Assembly: GCA_002702965.1 (NCBI GenBank)
Contig: PADE01000061.1
Location: 12,114-21,319 of the forward strand
Length of the DNA: 9,206 nt
DNA from: Planctomycetaceae bacterium
GTDB lineage: Bacteria; Planctomycetota; Planctomycetia; Pirellulales; Pirellulaceae
Direction: 5' to 3'
Shown here: positions 1 through 6,085 of the stretch, piece after piece
Layout of the letters: each line of letters starts with the position of its first letter
Position numbering within the stretch: the stretch's first letter is position 1
Position numbers and translations under genes: made by a program
The notes under the pieces: generated by a model
Told to the model about the DNA's origin: nothing
Database searches by the model: none
What the model saw: only the letters and a program-made list of their open reading frames with translations

Positions 1-153
1 CGGCGTTTGAAAGAAACTGCTCAGCGTCTGCAAAAGATTCGCGAGAACAGCCAGGATGATACGCTCCGCAAGCAGTTGGCTCGGGAGCTCAAGAGCTTGG
101 AGCAAACCCGCCTGCAACTGGAGTCGGCGCGGAGAAAACTGCCCCCGCGCTGA
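1..153 (+). CDS. C-terminal fragment of a coiled-coil protein (5' end outside window)
   Basis: Reading frame 1 is open from the first base to a TGA at 151-153 and gives 50 residues ending in KLPPR. The fragment is almost entirely charged and helical: Lys, Arg, Glu and Gln alternate with Leu at heptad-like spacing (for example RLKETAQRLQ, then QLARELKSLEQ and RLQLESARRK), and there is no Gly, and Pro only at the very end. This is typical of a coiled-coil tail. No enzymatic motif is visible and the family cannot be named from this piece. The frame lacks a start in the window, so the gene must begin upstream. It lies on the same strand as the flippase-like gene but is separated from it by a hairpin-containing gap, so operon membership is unclear. 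Confidence 0.6.
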   Translation, partial: RRLKETAQRLQKIRENSQDDTLRKQLARELKSLEQTRLQLESARRKLPPR

Positions 154-180
154 GAGACAATCCATTTCGTCGCCTGCGCA

Positions 181-207
181 AGCCGAGCGCGCCGCGAAAG
201 CTCGGCT
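181..207 (+). terminator. 8-bp perfect inverted repeat after the coiled-coil gene; possible terminator
   Basis: AGCCGAGC (181-188) and GCTCGGCT (200-207) are exact reverse complements around an 11-base loop, 28 bases after the stop at 153. No T-run follows, so it is not a canonical intrinsic terminator. It could instead be a transcript-end stabiliser. Confidence 0.35.
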
Positions 208-213
208 GGCTGT

Positions 214-228
214 CGGGGAGGCACCCCG
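214..228 (+). other. Second short hairpin in the same gap
   Basis: CGGGG (214-218) pairs with CCCCG (224-228) around the loop AGGCA. An outer GCGAAA (194-199) / TTTCGC (229-234) pair could enclose it, in competition with the 181-207 hairpin. No function can be assigned. Apart from these hairpins I see no gene or clear promoter between 154 and 287. Confidence 0.3.
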
Positions 229-287
229 TTTCGCTTTCCGCTGACGGCTGACCGCTGCGGCGAACCGCACTGGACAATCAAACGCAG

Positions 288-1358
288 ATGGGGTGCCGGC
301 GGGTGGACACCATGGCTGTGCACCCCCCCCGTCGTGACCAGCGCACCAGATCGTTCGAAGACCACTCATACTCGAGGGGAATTCTCACCCTGACTGCCAT
401 CCGCAGATGGAAACTCGCCTTTCGACTGGTGATCGTGGCGCTGGTGATCTACGGTGTCTGGCGGACCCTTGGGGACGCGGCCGATCAATTCGCCCAGTAC
501 GATTTTCGCTGGTCGGCGCTGGGGCACCGCTGGTTACTGGCCGCCGGACTGGCCTACCTAGCGGGCATGCTCCCTTGCTGGTGGTTTTGGCACCGCGTAC
601 TGCAGGCCATGGGTGGGCGGCCCCTGCGCCGGCAAACGTTGTGCGCATTTTACGTCGGGCATCTCGGCAAGTACGTTCCTGGAAAGGCGATGGTGGTCGT
701 GATTCGGACCGCTTTGATCCGCGGTCCTCGGGTGGATACGGCGGTCGCCGCGGTCAGCGTTTTCGTGGAAACGCTGACGATGATGGCAATCGGTGCACTG
801 GTTGCCGCGGGACTGCTGCTCACGATCAGTGACGAATCCTGGCTGTTCTGGTTGGCGGTGGCGCTGTTTGGATTGGCCGGGTTTCCCACCCTGCCGCCGG
901 TCTTTCGCCGAGCCGTCCGCGCTGTCGGTGTGCAACGCAGCAATCCCCAACTGGAAAAGGCGATTTCCGCGTTGCGACTACCGGTTCTCGCCACCGGTTG
1001 GGTAGTGATCGCGGGGGGGTGGTTCCTGATGGGGGCCAGTTTGTGGGCCGTGCTCAAAGCCATGCCCATCGCCAGCGTCACCGCATCTGCCGCCGGCATG
1101 TCCGGATTCCAAACCACCGCGCTGTTGACCGCCACGGTCGCGTTGGCGATGGTAGCCGGCTTCCTCTCCCTACTCCCTGGTGGAATCGGCGTACGAGAAC
1201 TCGTGGTCGTTACGCTATTAGCTCCCGTGTACGGCGAGGTGGACGCGATCCTCTCGGCGGTGCTACTGCGTGTCATCTGGCTGATCGCGGAACTGGTCGC
1301 CTCGGGGTGCCTCTATCTTGTCGCACGACCACGGCGCGAACCCGATACGGTGACCTGA
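288..1358 (+). CDS. Flippase-like integral membrane protein, UPF0104/YbhN (LPG synthase TM) family
   Basis: Hydrophobic protein of up to 356 residues with about 7-8 membrane segments (roughly 43-60, 82-101, 151-180, 185-200, 233-256, 275-298, 304-314, 322-346). Two family hallmarks are visible: GHLGKYVPGK at 124-133 (the conserved KYxPG region) and FLSLLPGGIGVRE at 292-304, followed by Arg328 in LLRVIW. The family is the transmembrane module of lysylphosphatidylglycerol synthase and of related lipid or lipid-sugar flippase candidates. The soluble aminoacyl-transferase domain of MprF is absent, so phospholipid lysylation is unlikely. The start is uncertain. ATG 288 gives the longest frame and is used as the outer limit; ATG 312 is in frame; CTG 390 has the best ribosome site and sits just before the first membrane helix. 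The neighbouring GT2 and GT-C genes suggest a role in lipid-linked sugar handling (inference). Confidence 0.85.
   Translation: MGCRRVDTMAVHPPRRDQRTRSFEDHSYSRGILTLTAIRRWKLAFRLVIVALVIYGVWRTLGDAADQFAQYDFRWSALGHRWLLAAGLAYLAGMLPCWWFWHRVLQAMGGRPLRRQTLCAFYVGHLGKYVPGKAMVVVIRTALIRGPRVDTAVAAVSVFVETLTMMAIGALVAAGLLLTISDESWLFWLAVALFGLAGFPTLPPVFRRAVRAVGVQRSNPQLEKAISALRLPVLATGWVVIAGGWFLMGASLWAVLKAMPIASVTASAAGMSGFQTTALLTATVALAMVAGFLSLLPGGIGVRELVVVTLLAPVYGEVDAILSAVLLRVIWLIAELVASGCLYLVARPRREPDTVT
374..392 (+). promoter_or_regulatory. Shine-Dalgarno-like GAGGGGA before an in-frame CTG
   Basis: GAGGGGA at 374-380 lies 9 bases before CTG 390, which is in frame with the flippase-like gene. Starting here would give a protein beginning LTAIRRWKLAF, immediately before the first hydrophobic helix, and would remove a hydrophilic 34-residue N-terminus with no resemblance to the family. 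CTG starts are rare, so this is only a candidate. Confidence 0.3.
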
Positions 1359-1427
1359 CTCGGGGACCGGGCGGCGGGAAAACGTCGAACCTTCTGTTAT
1401 CGTTCCAGCGGCGCGGTAAACTCCCCA

Positions 1428-1433
1428 TATGAT
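1428..1433 (+). promoter_or_regulatory. Possible -10 element (TATGAT) upstream of the GT2 gene
   Basis: TATGAT differs from TATAAT at one position and sits just upstream of two tandem hairpins and about 95 bases before the GT2 start. No good -35 hexamer is found 16-18 bases upstream, so support is weak. Confidence 0.2.
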
Positions 1434-1435
1434 GA

Positions 1436-1474
1436 CAGGAGCAACACTCCTGCTGCCCTGCGCGCTGCCAGGGC
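1436..1474 (+). other. Two tandem stem-loops in the leader of the GT2 gene
   Basis: The first stem is CAGGAG (1436-1441), loop CAACA, CTCCTG (1447-1452). The second is GCCCTG (1455-1460), 8-base loop, CAGGGC (1469-1474). Both stems are perfect 6-bp pairs only two bases apart, between the stop of the flippase-like gene (1358) and the GT2 start (1529). They could end the upstream transcript or form a structured leader. No T-run follows either stem. Confidence 0.35.
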
Positions 1475-1517
1475 CAGTCGTCGACTCGCATACCTGCCCC
1501 TACGCCAAGCCACCCAC

Positions 1518-1531
1518 AGGGAACCACCTTG
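1518..1531 (+). promoter_or_regulatory. Ribosome binding site deciding a TTG start for GT2
   Basis: AGGGA at 1518-1522 lies 6 bases before TTG 1529. There is no in-frame ATG near the conserved N-terminus. The next residues (ILSIVIPVLNE) match the usual beginning of GT2 enzymes, so TTG is the most likely initiator. Confidence 0.6.
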
Positions 1532-2560
1532 ATACTGTCGATCGTAATCCCGGTGCTCAACGAAGCCGACAGCCTGGCCGAGTTACACACGGAAATCGAC
1601 TCGCTGGCCAGCCAGCACGGTTACGACTTGGACATCCTGTTTGTCGACGATGGGTCGACCGACGATTCCTGGCACTCGATCGAGCAACTGGCTCGGAACG
1701 ACTCCCGAGTGCGGGGAATTCGCTTTCGTCGCAACTTCGGCAAAGCCGCTGCGTTGGCCGCCGGTTTTGATAACGCGCGCGGTGAAATCGTAATAACGCT
1801 CGACGCCGATCTCCAGGATGACCCCCGCGAAATCCCCCGTTTTCTGGAGATCCTCGACCGCGATCAACTCGATGTCGTCAGCGGTTGGAAGCAAGTGCGT
1901 CACGATCCTTGGCACAAAGTTCTTCCCTCGCGGGTCTTCAACTGGATGGTTGGAAAACTGACTGGAGTCCGTTTGCACGATCACAACTGCGGCTTTAAGT
2001 GCTACCGTCGGGAAGTCCTCGAGGAAGTACAGCTGTACGGAGAAATGCACCGATTCGTGCCGGTGCTGGCGGCAGCGCGGGGATGGAAAGTAGGAGAGCT
2101 CACCGTTCACCACCGAAAGCGACAGCACGGCCATTCGAAGTACGGGGCGCGACGCATCGTAAAGGGCTTTCTCGATCTGTTGACCGTTCACCTGCTCACC
2201 GGTTATGGGCAGCGTCCCCAGCATCTACTGGGAAGTGTGGGACTGACGTTCTTTCTGTTAGGGGGAACGGGCCTGACGGTATTGGCATCGGGGTGGGTTC
2301 TAACGCGTTTGCCGGTGCTCCAACTCGAGCCGATGCACCTCCACGAACGAGCCGTGTTCTACTACTCCATCGTGGCGGTTGTGCTCGGGGCCCAATTCAT
2401 GACGGTCGGTTTCCTGGCCGAATTACTGACCGCCTACCAGGGCAAGAACGCCAACATCTACTCGATCCAAGAACGCGTCGAAAGCGGGATTTCCTCTCGG
2501 GTAAACGCCTCGACACCGGACGACTCTGCACCGCCCGAAAGCCCGTCTTCACCAGACTGA
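1529..2560 (+). CDS. GT2 glycosyltransferase, polyprenyl-phosphate sugar (DPM1/GtrB/ArnC-like) type
   Basis: 343-residue protein. The N-terminal GT-A domain (1 to about 230) starts with the family signature SIVIPVLNEADSL, followed by VDDGST at 39-44 (nucleotide binding) and LDADLQDDP at 91-99, which holds the DXD metal/nucleotide-sugar site. NCGFKCYRREVL (153-164) and the basic RKRQHGHSKYG stretch (196-206) match enzymes that transfer a sugar from a nucleotide donor to dolichyl or undecaprenyl phosphate on the cytoplasmic face. Two C-terminal membrane helices (about 235-258 and 277-303) anchor it, as in GtrB/ArnC-like proteins. The last 30 residues are Ser/Pro/Asp-rich and probably disordered. 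The sugar cannot be read from sequence. It follows the flippase-like gene on the same strand after 170 bp and precedes a GT-C-like gene, a context that supports making a lipid-linked sugar donor. Translation starts at TTG. Confidence 0.9.
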   Translation: MILSIVIPVLNEADSLAELHTEIDSLASQHGYDLDILFVDDGSTDDSWHSIEQLARNDSRVRGIRFRRNFGKAAALAAGFDNARGEIVITLDADLQDDPREIPRFLEILDRDQLDVVSGWKQVRHDPWHKVLPSRVFNWMVGKLTGVRLHDHNCGFKCYRREVLEEVQLYGEMHRFVPVLAAARGWKVGELTVHHRKRQHGHSKYGARRIVKGFLDLLTVHLLTGYGQRPQHLLGSVGLTFFLLGGTGLTVLASGWVLTRLPVLQLEPMHLHERAVFYYSIVAVVLGAQFMTVGFLAELLTAYQGKNANIYSIQERVESGISSRVNASTPDDSAPPESPSSPD

Positions 2561-2583
2561 AGTCCTCCCGCCGACGATCGGTT

Positions 2584-2614
2584 TTCCCGCTGTCGGTTCT
2601 CGCTCAAGCGGGAA
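2584..2614 (+). terminator. 8-bp inverted repeat after the GT2 gene; possible terminator
   Basis: TTCCCGCT (2584-2591) and AGCGGGAA (2607-2614) are exact reverse complements around a 15-base loop, 23 bases after the GT2 stop. No T-run follows the right arm, so it would be an atypical terminator. Confidence 0.35.
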
Positions 2615-2621
2615 CCCAACG

Positions 2622-2744
2622 GGGCTGGTACACCTCACACAGCCGACTATCCTGAAGGTCCGCAACGTGGCAAATACCCGAATCAGCGACGGATCCATCG
2701 TCGTACTCCCGAAGGCATTGCCGAACTGCAAGATCGCGAACTAG
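2622..2744 (+). pseudogene. Remnant of the C-terminal end of a leucine-rich-repeat protein
   Basis: The frame ending at TAG 2742-2744 encodes TGLVHLTQPTILKVRN, then VANTRISDG, then SIVVLPKALPNCKIAN. The order of residues (hydrophobic LxxL, then NTRISD, then xxxLxKALPNCKI just before the stop) matches the last repeat of planctomycete leucine-rich-repeat proteins, which often end in ALPNCxI. The frame stays open upstream only to 2505, inside the 3' end of the GT2 gene, with no ATG and no further recognisable repeats. It therefore looks like the stranded tail of a deleted gene rather than a working one. A GTG at 2667 with GAAGG 8 bases upstream could in principle start a 25-residue peptide. The match is from memory of the family pattern, not a search. 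Confidence 0.5.
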
Positions 2745-2820
2745 CCCACTCCACCTCGGCCCCACGCAGGCCCACCAGTCGGTCCCCGCCCACCGCCCCC
2801 CACGCCAGCGGGACGGGCTC

Positions 2821-2846
2821 TATATTATTAGGGACGAGATTAGGGG
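2821..2846 (+). promoter_or_regulatory. AT-rich -10-like element and ribosome site for the GT-C-like gene
   Basis: TATATTATTA at 2821-2830 is an AT-rich island in a very C-rich stretch and contains TATATT and TATTAT, each one mismatch from TATAAT. No -35 consensus precedes it. ATTAGGG occurs twice, at 2827-2833 and 2839-2845. The second copy supplies AGGGG (2842-2846), 8 bases before ATG 2855, which is the likely ribosome binding site. Confidence 0.35.
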
Positions 2847-2854
2847 ATTGAGGA

Positions 2855-4645
2855 ATGAACAGAGGACGTTGGATTGGGTATCTGGTTGCACCGATCACCA
2901 TTGGGGGTGCTCTAGGTGCTCTCGTCGGTTTCCTGTTCAGAACCTTCAATGATGCCGGTCACGGCAATGACAGCGAGGCACCGTTAGTAGGTGGCTGTAT
3001 CGGTGCCACAGCCGGGGTTTTGTTGCCGGTAGTGTACTCGTTGTTACTCAAGCAACCTGAGCGCACCGCGGGAAACGCCGCGTCCCGGCGGACGCTGTAC
3101 TTTCTGTTGATCGCGACAGCGATCAGCGTCAACACCGGCCGTGTCTTTCTGGTCCGGAGTCGCGACACCTACACCCCGATGCTGAGCGCCAACGACCGAA
3201 GTCGGTGGTGCACCATCCGCGCACTGGTCGACCACGGAACCTACGCCATCGATGCTTTCGTAAACGAACGCCATCCACAAAAGACCAACCGCCGGCCCTG
3301 GCACACAATCGACATGGTACAGCACCGCGGAGAGGACGGACGCCAGCATCTCTATTCGAGCAAGCCACCCCTTCTGCCAACCTTGTTGGCAGGTCCTTAC
3401 TGGTGCCTGCAGACACTGACTCGTGCCACCGTGGCACAACATCCGTTCTTGGTCATCCGCTCCCTTCTGATCGTGTTTTTTGTCGCACCGCTAATCTTGT
3501 ATTTTCTTCTCCTCGCGGTGATGATCGAGCACTATGGAACGACCCATTGGGGGCGTGTGCTGGTAATGGCGTGTGCCACCTGGGGCACCTTCTTGACGAC
3601 GTTTTCGGTCACTCTCAACAACCATTTACCGGCCGCGATCAGCGTCCTGATTGCGCTCGTGGTGATCCTGCCGGTGTGGCGATCCAACGCCTGCCCGACC
3701 TGGCGGTTCGCCGTGGCTGGCCTGTTTGCCGCGTTTGCGGCGGCCAACGAACTGCCAGCGCTCTCCTTTCTGGCGCTGTTCGGCGCGGGCTTGTTCCTCC
3801 GCGCCAGGTGGCAGACATGCTGTGCCTTCCTGCCAGCCGCCAGCCTGGTAGCCGCTGGATTCTTCGGAACCAATTACCTGGCGCATGGTACCTGGCGTCC
3901 TCCGTATGCGCACCGCGGCGACGGCCCCGTACTGACCACGTTGACCGAGGCCTTCGGGAATGACCCGTGGGGTGCCGACTTGCTGCCGACTGCCCGGCAT
4001 CGCCTGGCCGCGGTCGGCCGGAAGATTTCCGACGGGGCCCAGCTTCTCTCGACCCGGCAACCGCGACGGCGCGAACTCTACGACCCTCAATCGGAGCAGC
4101 GGTTCGCGCTGGTGGCGACCGCGGGGGGCGACATCCAGATTCGCGAGTGGGATCACTGGTACGATTATCCAGACAGTTACTGGCAGAGCTCGAAACGCAG
4201 CCTTATCGATCGCGGTGAGCCCTCTCATGTGATCTACGCACTGCATGTCCTGATCGGACACCACGGGCTGATTTCGCTGACCCCCATCTGGCTACTGGCG
4301 TGCTACGGAGCCTGGCTGTGGTCGGGCCGGGAGCAGACGACGGCCCGGCGGTGGTTCGCCGCGCTGACGATCACTCTGACCCTGGTCTGTCTGGCGTTTT
4401 ATGTGGGGCGTCCACTGCAAGACCGAAACTACGGTGGTGTGGCTTGCGGATTTCGCTGGATGTTTTGGTTTACGCCCTTGTGGCTGATCTGCCTGCTTCC
4501 CGCTGCAGACGTGATGAGTCGGGCAGCGTGGAGGCGCTGGATGACGTATCTGCTGCTGTTAGTCAGCATCGGATCGGCGGGGTACGGATTCTTCAATCCG
4601 TGGCAACACCCCTGGCTCTACGCGTTGTTCTGGAACGGCGGTTGA
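2855..4645 (+). CDS. GT-C-fold-like (ArnT/PMT, GT39-like) polytopic membrane glycosyltransferase, putative
   Basis: 596-residue protein with about 12 hydrophobic segments (roughly 8-28, 44-65, 80-99, 203-226, 233-252, 258-275, 285-316, 321-340, 472-489, 498-516, 535-550, 562-580). The first large loop carries SANDRSRWCTIRALVDHGTY (111-130) and, further on, LYSSKPPLLPTLLAG (166-180). This resembles the DExRY-AEIAREMLExGD and EKPPLLYW blocks of ArnT/GT39 enzymes, which move a sugar from a polyprenyl-phosphate donor on the outer face of the membrane. Asp114, Arg117 and Lys170 would be the counterparts of the family's acidic, Arg and Lys residues. A hydrophilic stretch of about 130 residues (341-470), rich in Arg, Asp and Trp, interrupts the helices. 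ATG 2855 is supported by AGGGG 8 bases upstream. Acceptor and sugar are unknown. The call is by motif resemblance, so a divergent membrane protein without transferase activity remains possible. Confidence 0.6.
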   Translation: MNRGRWIGYLVAPITIGGALGALVGFLFRTFNDAGHGNDSEAPLVGGCIGATAGVLLPVVYSLLLKQPERTAGNAASRRTLYFLLIATAISVNTGRVFLVRSRDTYTPMLSANDRSRWCTIRALVDHGTYAIDAFVNERHPQKTNRRPWHTIDMVQHRGEDGRQHLYSSKPPLLPTLLAGPYWCLQTLTRATVAQHPFLVIRSLLIVFFVAPLILYFLLLAVMIEHYGTTHWGRVLVMACATWGTFLTTFSVTLNNHLPAAISVLIALVVILPVWRSNACPTWRFAVAGLFAAFAAANELPALSFLALFGAGLFLRARWQTCCAFLPAASLVAAGFFGTNYLAHGTWRPPYAHRGDGPVLTTLTEAFGNDPWGADLLPTARHRLAAVGRKISDGAQLLSTRQPRRRELYDPQSEQRFALVATAGGDIQIREWDHWYDYPDSYWQSSKRSLIDRGEPSHVIYALHVLIGHHGLISLTPIWLLACYGAWLWSGREQTTARRWFAALTITLTLVCLAFYVGRPLQDRNYGGVACGFRWMFWFTPLWLICLLPAADVMSRAAWRRWMTYLLLLVSIGSAGYGFFNPWQHPWLYALFWNGG

Positions 4646-4650
4646 GCCGA

Positions 4651-4663
4651 CGCGGAGTCCGCG
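4651..4663. terminator. Small hairpin between convergent genes
   Basis: CGCGGAGTCCGCG forms a 5-bp stem with a 3-base loop within the 42-bp gap between the stops of the GT-C-like gene (4645) and the propeller gene (4688). It could serve both strands, but it has no T-run. Confidence 0.3.
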
Positions 4664-4687
4664 GAGACAGGGTGCGCCGCAGGCCCA

Positions 4688-5941
4688 CTAGCGGGCTTTG
4701 AGACAGTACAGATGTTCGAAACCGCGAATGAACATCCGGCCTCCAGCCACCGCGGGAGTACTATGGCACGATTCCCCGAGACTGCTCTTGCCCAGCAACG
4801 CGTAGCTCGGCCCGGCGGCCATCACGAGTACCGTTCCATCGCGGGCGATGCAATAGAGTTTGCCATCAACACATACCGGTGACGCGGAATAGATCCCTCC
4901 CACGCGCTGCGTCCACACCTCACGACCACTCTGCGTTTCCAGACAGACCACGACCCCGTTGTCACCCCACAGAAACAGATGCCCCTTGTAGGCGATCGGC
5001 GTGGGAACGTAAGGGAGGTTCCGGTCACGCGTCCAGACCGCGTCCTGAGCCGACAGATCGCCGTCTCCATCCACCGGGATGGCTGCCAAGAACTGACCCC
5101 GTCCGCCGCCGCCGCAAGTCGCCACGACGATATCATCGGCGACCACTGGAGAACCAACGCAACGCGACGTGAACACGTCCGCACGACTCAACAATGCCCC
5201 CGTCAGTGCGTCCAACGATGAAATGCCGTCTCCGGTATTCGTGAAGAACAACCGTGGAACTTGATCTTTGCGACTCAGGACGACAGGGGTCGAGTGAGCC
5301 GTCAAGCGGACTTTTCGCGCGCTTGTCCAACGTGTCTTGCCGGTTTCCGCATCCAGCGCCACGACCGACGATGCACCGTCCTGTTGGTTGGCGATGATCA
5401 CCTGTCCCGCGAACACAATGGGCGATGTACCACAGCCGTGCGAATGCTGGTTGTAAAACTTTCCCAGATCCCGTTTCCAGACCTGGCGACCCGCAAAATC
5501 ATAGGCCACAACCAGAAAGTCCTGATCTGACGCGAACAGCGCAAAGACACGCTTCCCATCGGTCGCCGGAGTGGCAGACGCAAAGCTGTTCAATTCGTGT
5601 TTGGCATGGGGCTGACCGGGCAATTTCTGACGCCAGCGAACCTTGCCCGTGGCCGTGTCGATAGCGAGCAAAATGCGGCTCTGACCGCCGGCCTCCGCAG
5701 AAGCCAAGAACAAATGGTCACCCCACACACTAGGTGACGAGTGCCCCAATCCAGGAAGCTCCGTTTTCCACGCGTAGGCGTTCTCGTTCCATTGAACAGG
5801 CAGACCTTTCTGACTACTGATCCCCGCGCCGCCGACCCCCCGAAACCGCGGCCAGTGATCATCACCTCGGGTTGCCAATGCGGGGATAAGAATCCACAGA
5901 GCAAAGCATACCGCGGATCGCAGTCGGGGCCGTTTCATCAT
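4688..5941 (-). CDS. Secreted PQQ-like (BamB-type) beta-propeller repeat protein
   Basis: 417-residue protein from the ATG at 5941. A Sec signal peptide is clear: MMKRPRLR, then the hydrophobic core AVCFALWILIPALA, with likely cleavage after Ala23. The mature part opens with HWPRFRG (29-35), a motif common at this place in planctomycete PQQ-propeller proteins. Blade-type repeats GKVRW (99-103), GRQVW (151-155), GKTRW (201-205) and GREVW (339-343) mark the tryptophan-docking strands. Eight S/T-P motifs (near 69, 124, 173, 218, 264, 314, 354, 395) suggest eight blades. No dehydrogenase domain or haem motif is seen, so it is more likely a structural or binding propeller than a quinoprotein enzyme. 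The frame extends to ATG 6028, but that would bury the signal peptide; AGG (5950-5948) 6 bases before ATG 5941 supports the chosen start, and ATG 5938 is also possible. It lies 163 bp downstream of carB. Confidence 0.88.
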   Translation of the reverse strand: MMKRPRLRSAVCFALWILIPALATRGDDHWPRFRGVGGAGISSQKGLPVQWNENAYAWKTELPGLGHSSPSVWGDHLFLASAEAGGQSRILLAIDTATGKVRWRQKLPGQPHAKHELNSFASATPATDGKRVFALFASDQDFLVVAYDFAGRQVWKRDLGKFYNQHSHGCGTSPIVFAGQVIIANQQDGASSVVALDAETGKTRWTSARKVRLTAHSTPVVLSRKDQVPRLFFTNTGDGISSLDALTGALLSRADVFTSRCVGSPVVADDIVVATCGGGGRGQFLAAIPVDGDGDLSAQDAVWTRDRNLPYVPTPIAYKGHLFLWGDNGVVVCLETQSGREVWTQRVGGIYSASPVCVDGKLYCIARDGTVLVMAAGPSYALLGKSSLGESCHSTPAVAGGRMFIRGFEHLYCLKAR

Positions 5942-5955
5942 CCTCATCCTGTGCG

Positions 5956-6022
5956 AAACTTGACGGGGGTTGTTGTCGGGGCGGCCTGTAAGCCTACCGA
6001 TCCCGGGCAGCGTGTCAAGTTT
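5956..6022. repeat. 9-bp perfect inverted repeat flanking the promoter of the propeller gene
   Basis: AAACTTGAC (5956-5964) and GTCAAGTTT (6014-6022) are exact reverse complements separated by 49 bases. One arm overlaps the candidate -35 hexamer. The other falls in the predicted leader, about 15 bases before the start codon. The arrangement could be a pair of protein-binding sites or chance. Confidence 0.4.
5991..6018 (-). promoter_or_regulatory. Candidate sigma70-type promoter for the propeller gene
   Basis: Read on the minus strand, TTGACA (6018-6013) is a perfect -35 consensus. After 16 bases comes TAGGCT (5996-5991), which keeps the first, second and last bases of TATAAT. Transcription would begin near 5984 and leave a leader of about 40 bases before ATG 5941. 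This would let the gene be expressed independently of carB. Confidence 0.4.
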
Positions 6023-6085
6023 TAACATCCCCGGCGGTGATTGCTGCTTGACGACCCCTCCGATTACAGCATTTCTCCTCGATCA

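Noticed and set aside
21..365. 114-residue - strand frame across the first gap
   Set aside because: Basic, Ser/Arg-rich translation antisense to the coiled-coil tail and the hairpins; no family pattern.
650..1276. 208-residue - strand open frame
   Set aside because: Antisense to the flippase-like gene; low-complexity Thr/Ala/Ser translation.
1429..1770. ATG-initiated 113-residue frame starting upstream of GT2
   Set aside because: It runs out of frame through the conserved GT2 N-terminus and has no ribosome site.
1583..2224. 213-residue - strand open frame
   Set aside because: Antisense shadow of the GT2 domain, which has conserved VDDGST and DAD motifs in the other strand.
1999..2655. 218-residue + strand frame overlapping the end of GT2 and the following gap
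   Set aside because: Arg/Gly/Ser-rich out-of-frame translation of GT2 with no motifs; the gap is better explained by the LRR-like tail in another frame.
3205..3963. 252-residue + strand frame inside the GT-C-like gene
   Set aside because: Out-of-frame reading of a coherent membrane protein; rich in Arg and Pro.
5942..6028. Extension of the propeller protein to ATG 6028
   Set aside because: It would place 29 residues before a well-formed signal peptide and would overlap the candidate promoter.
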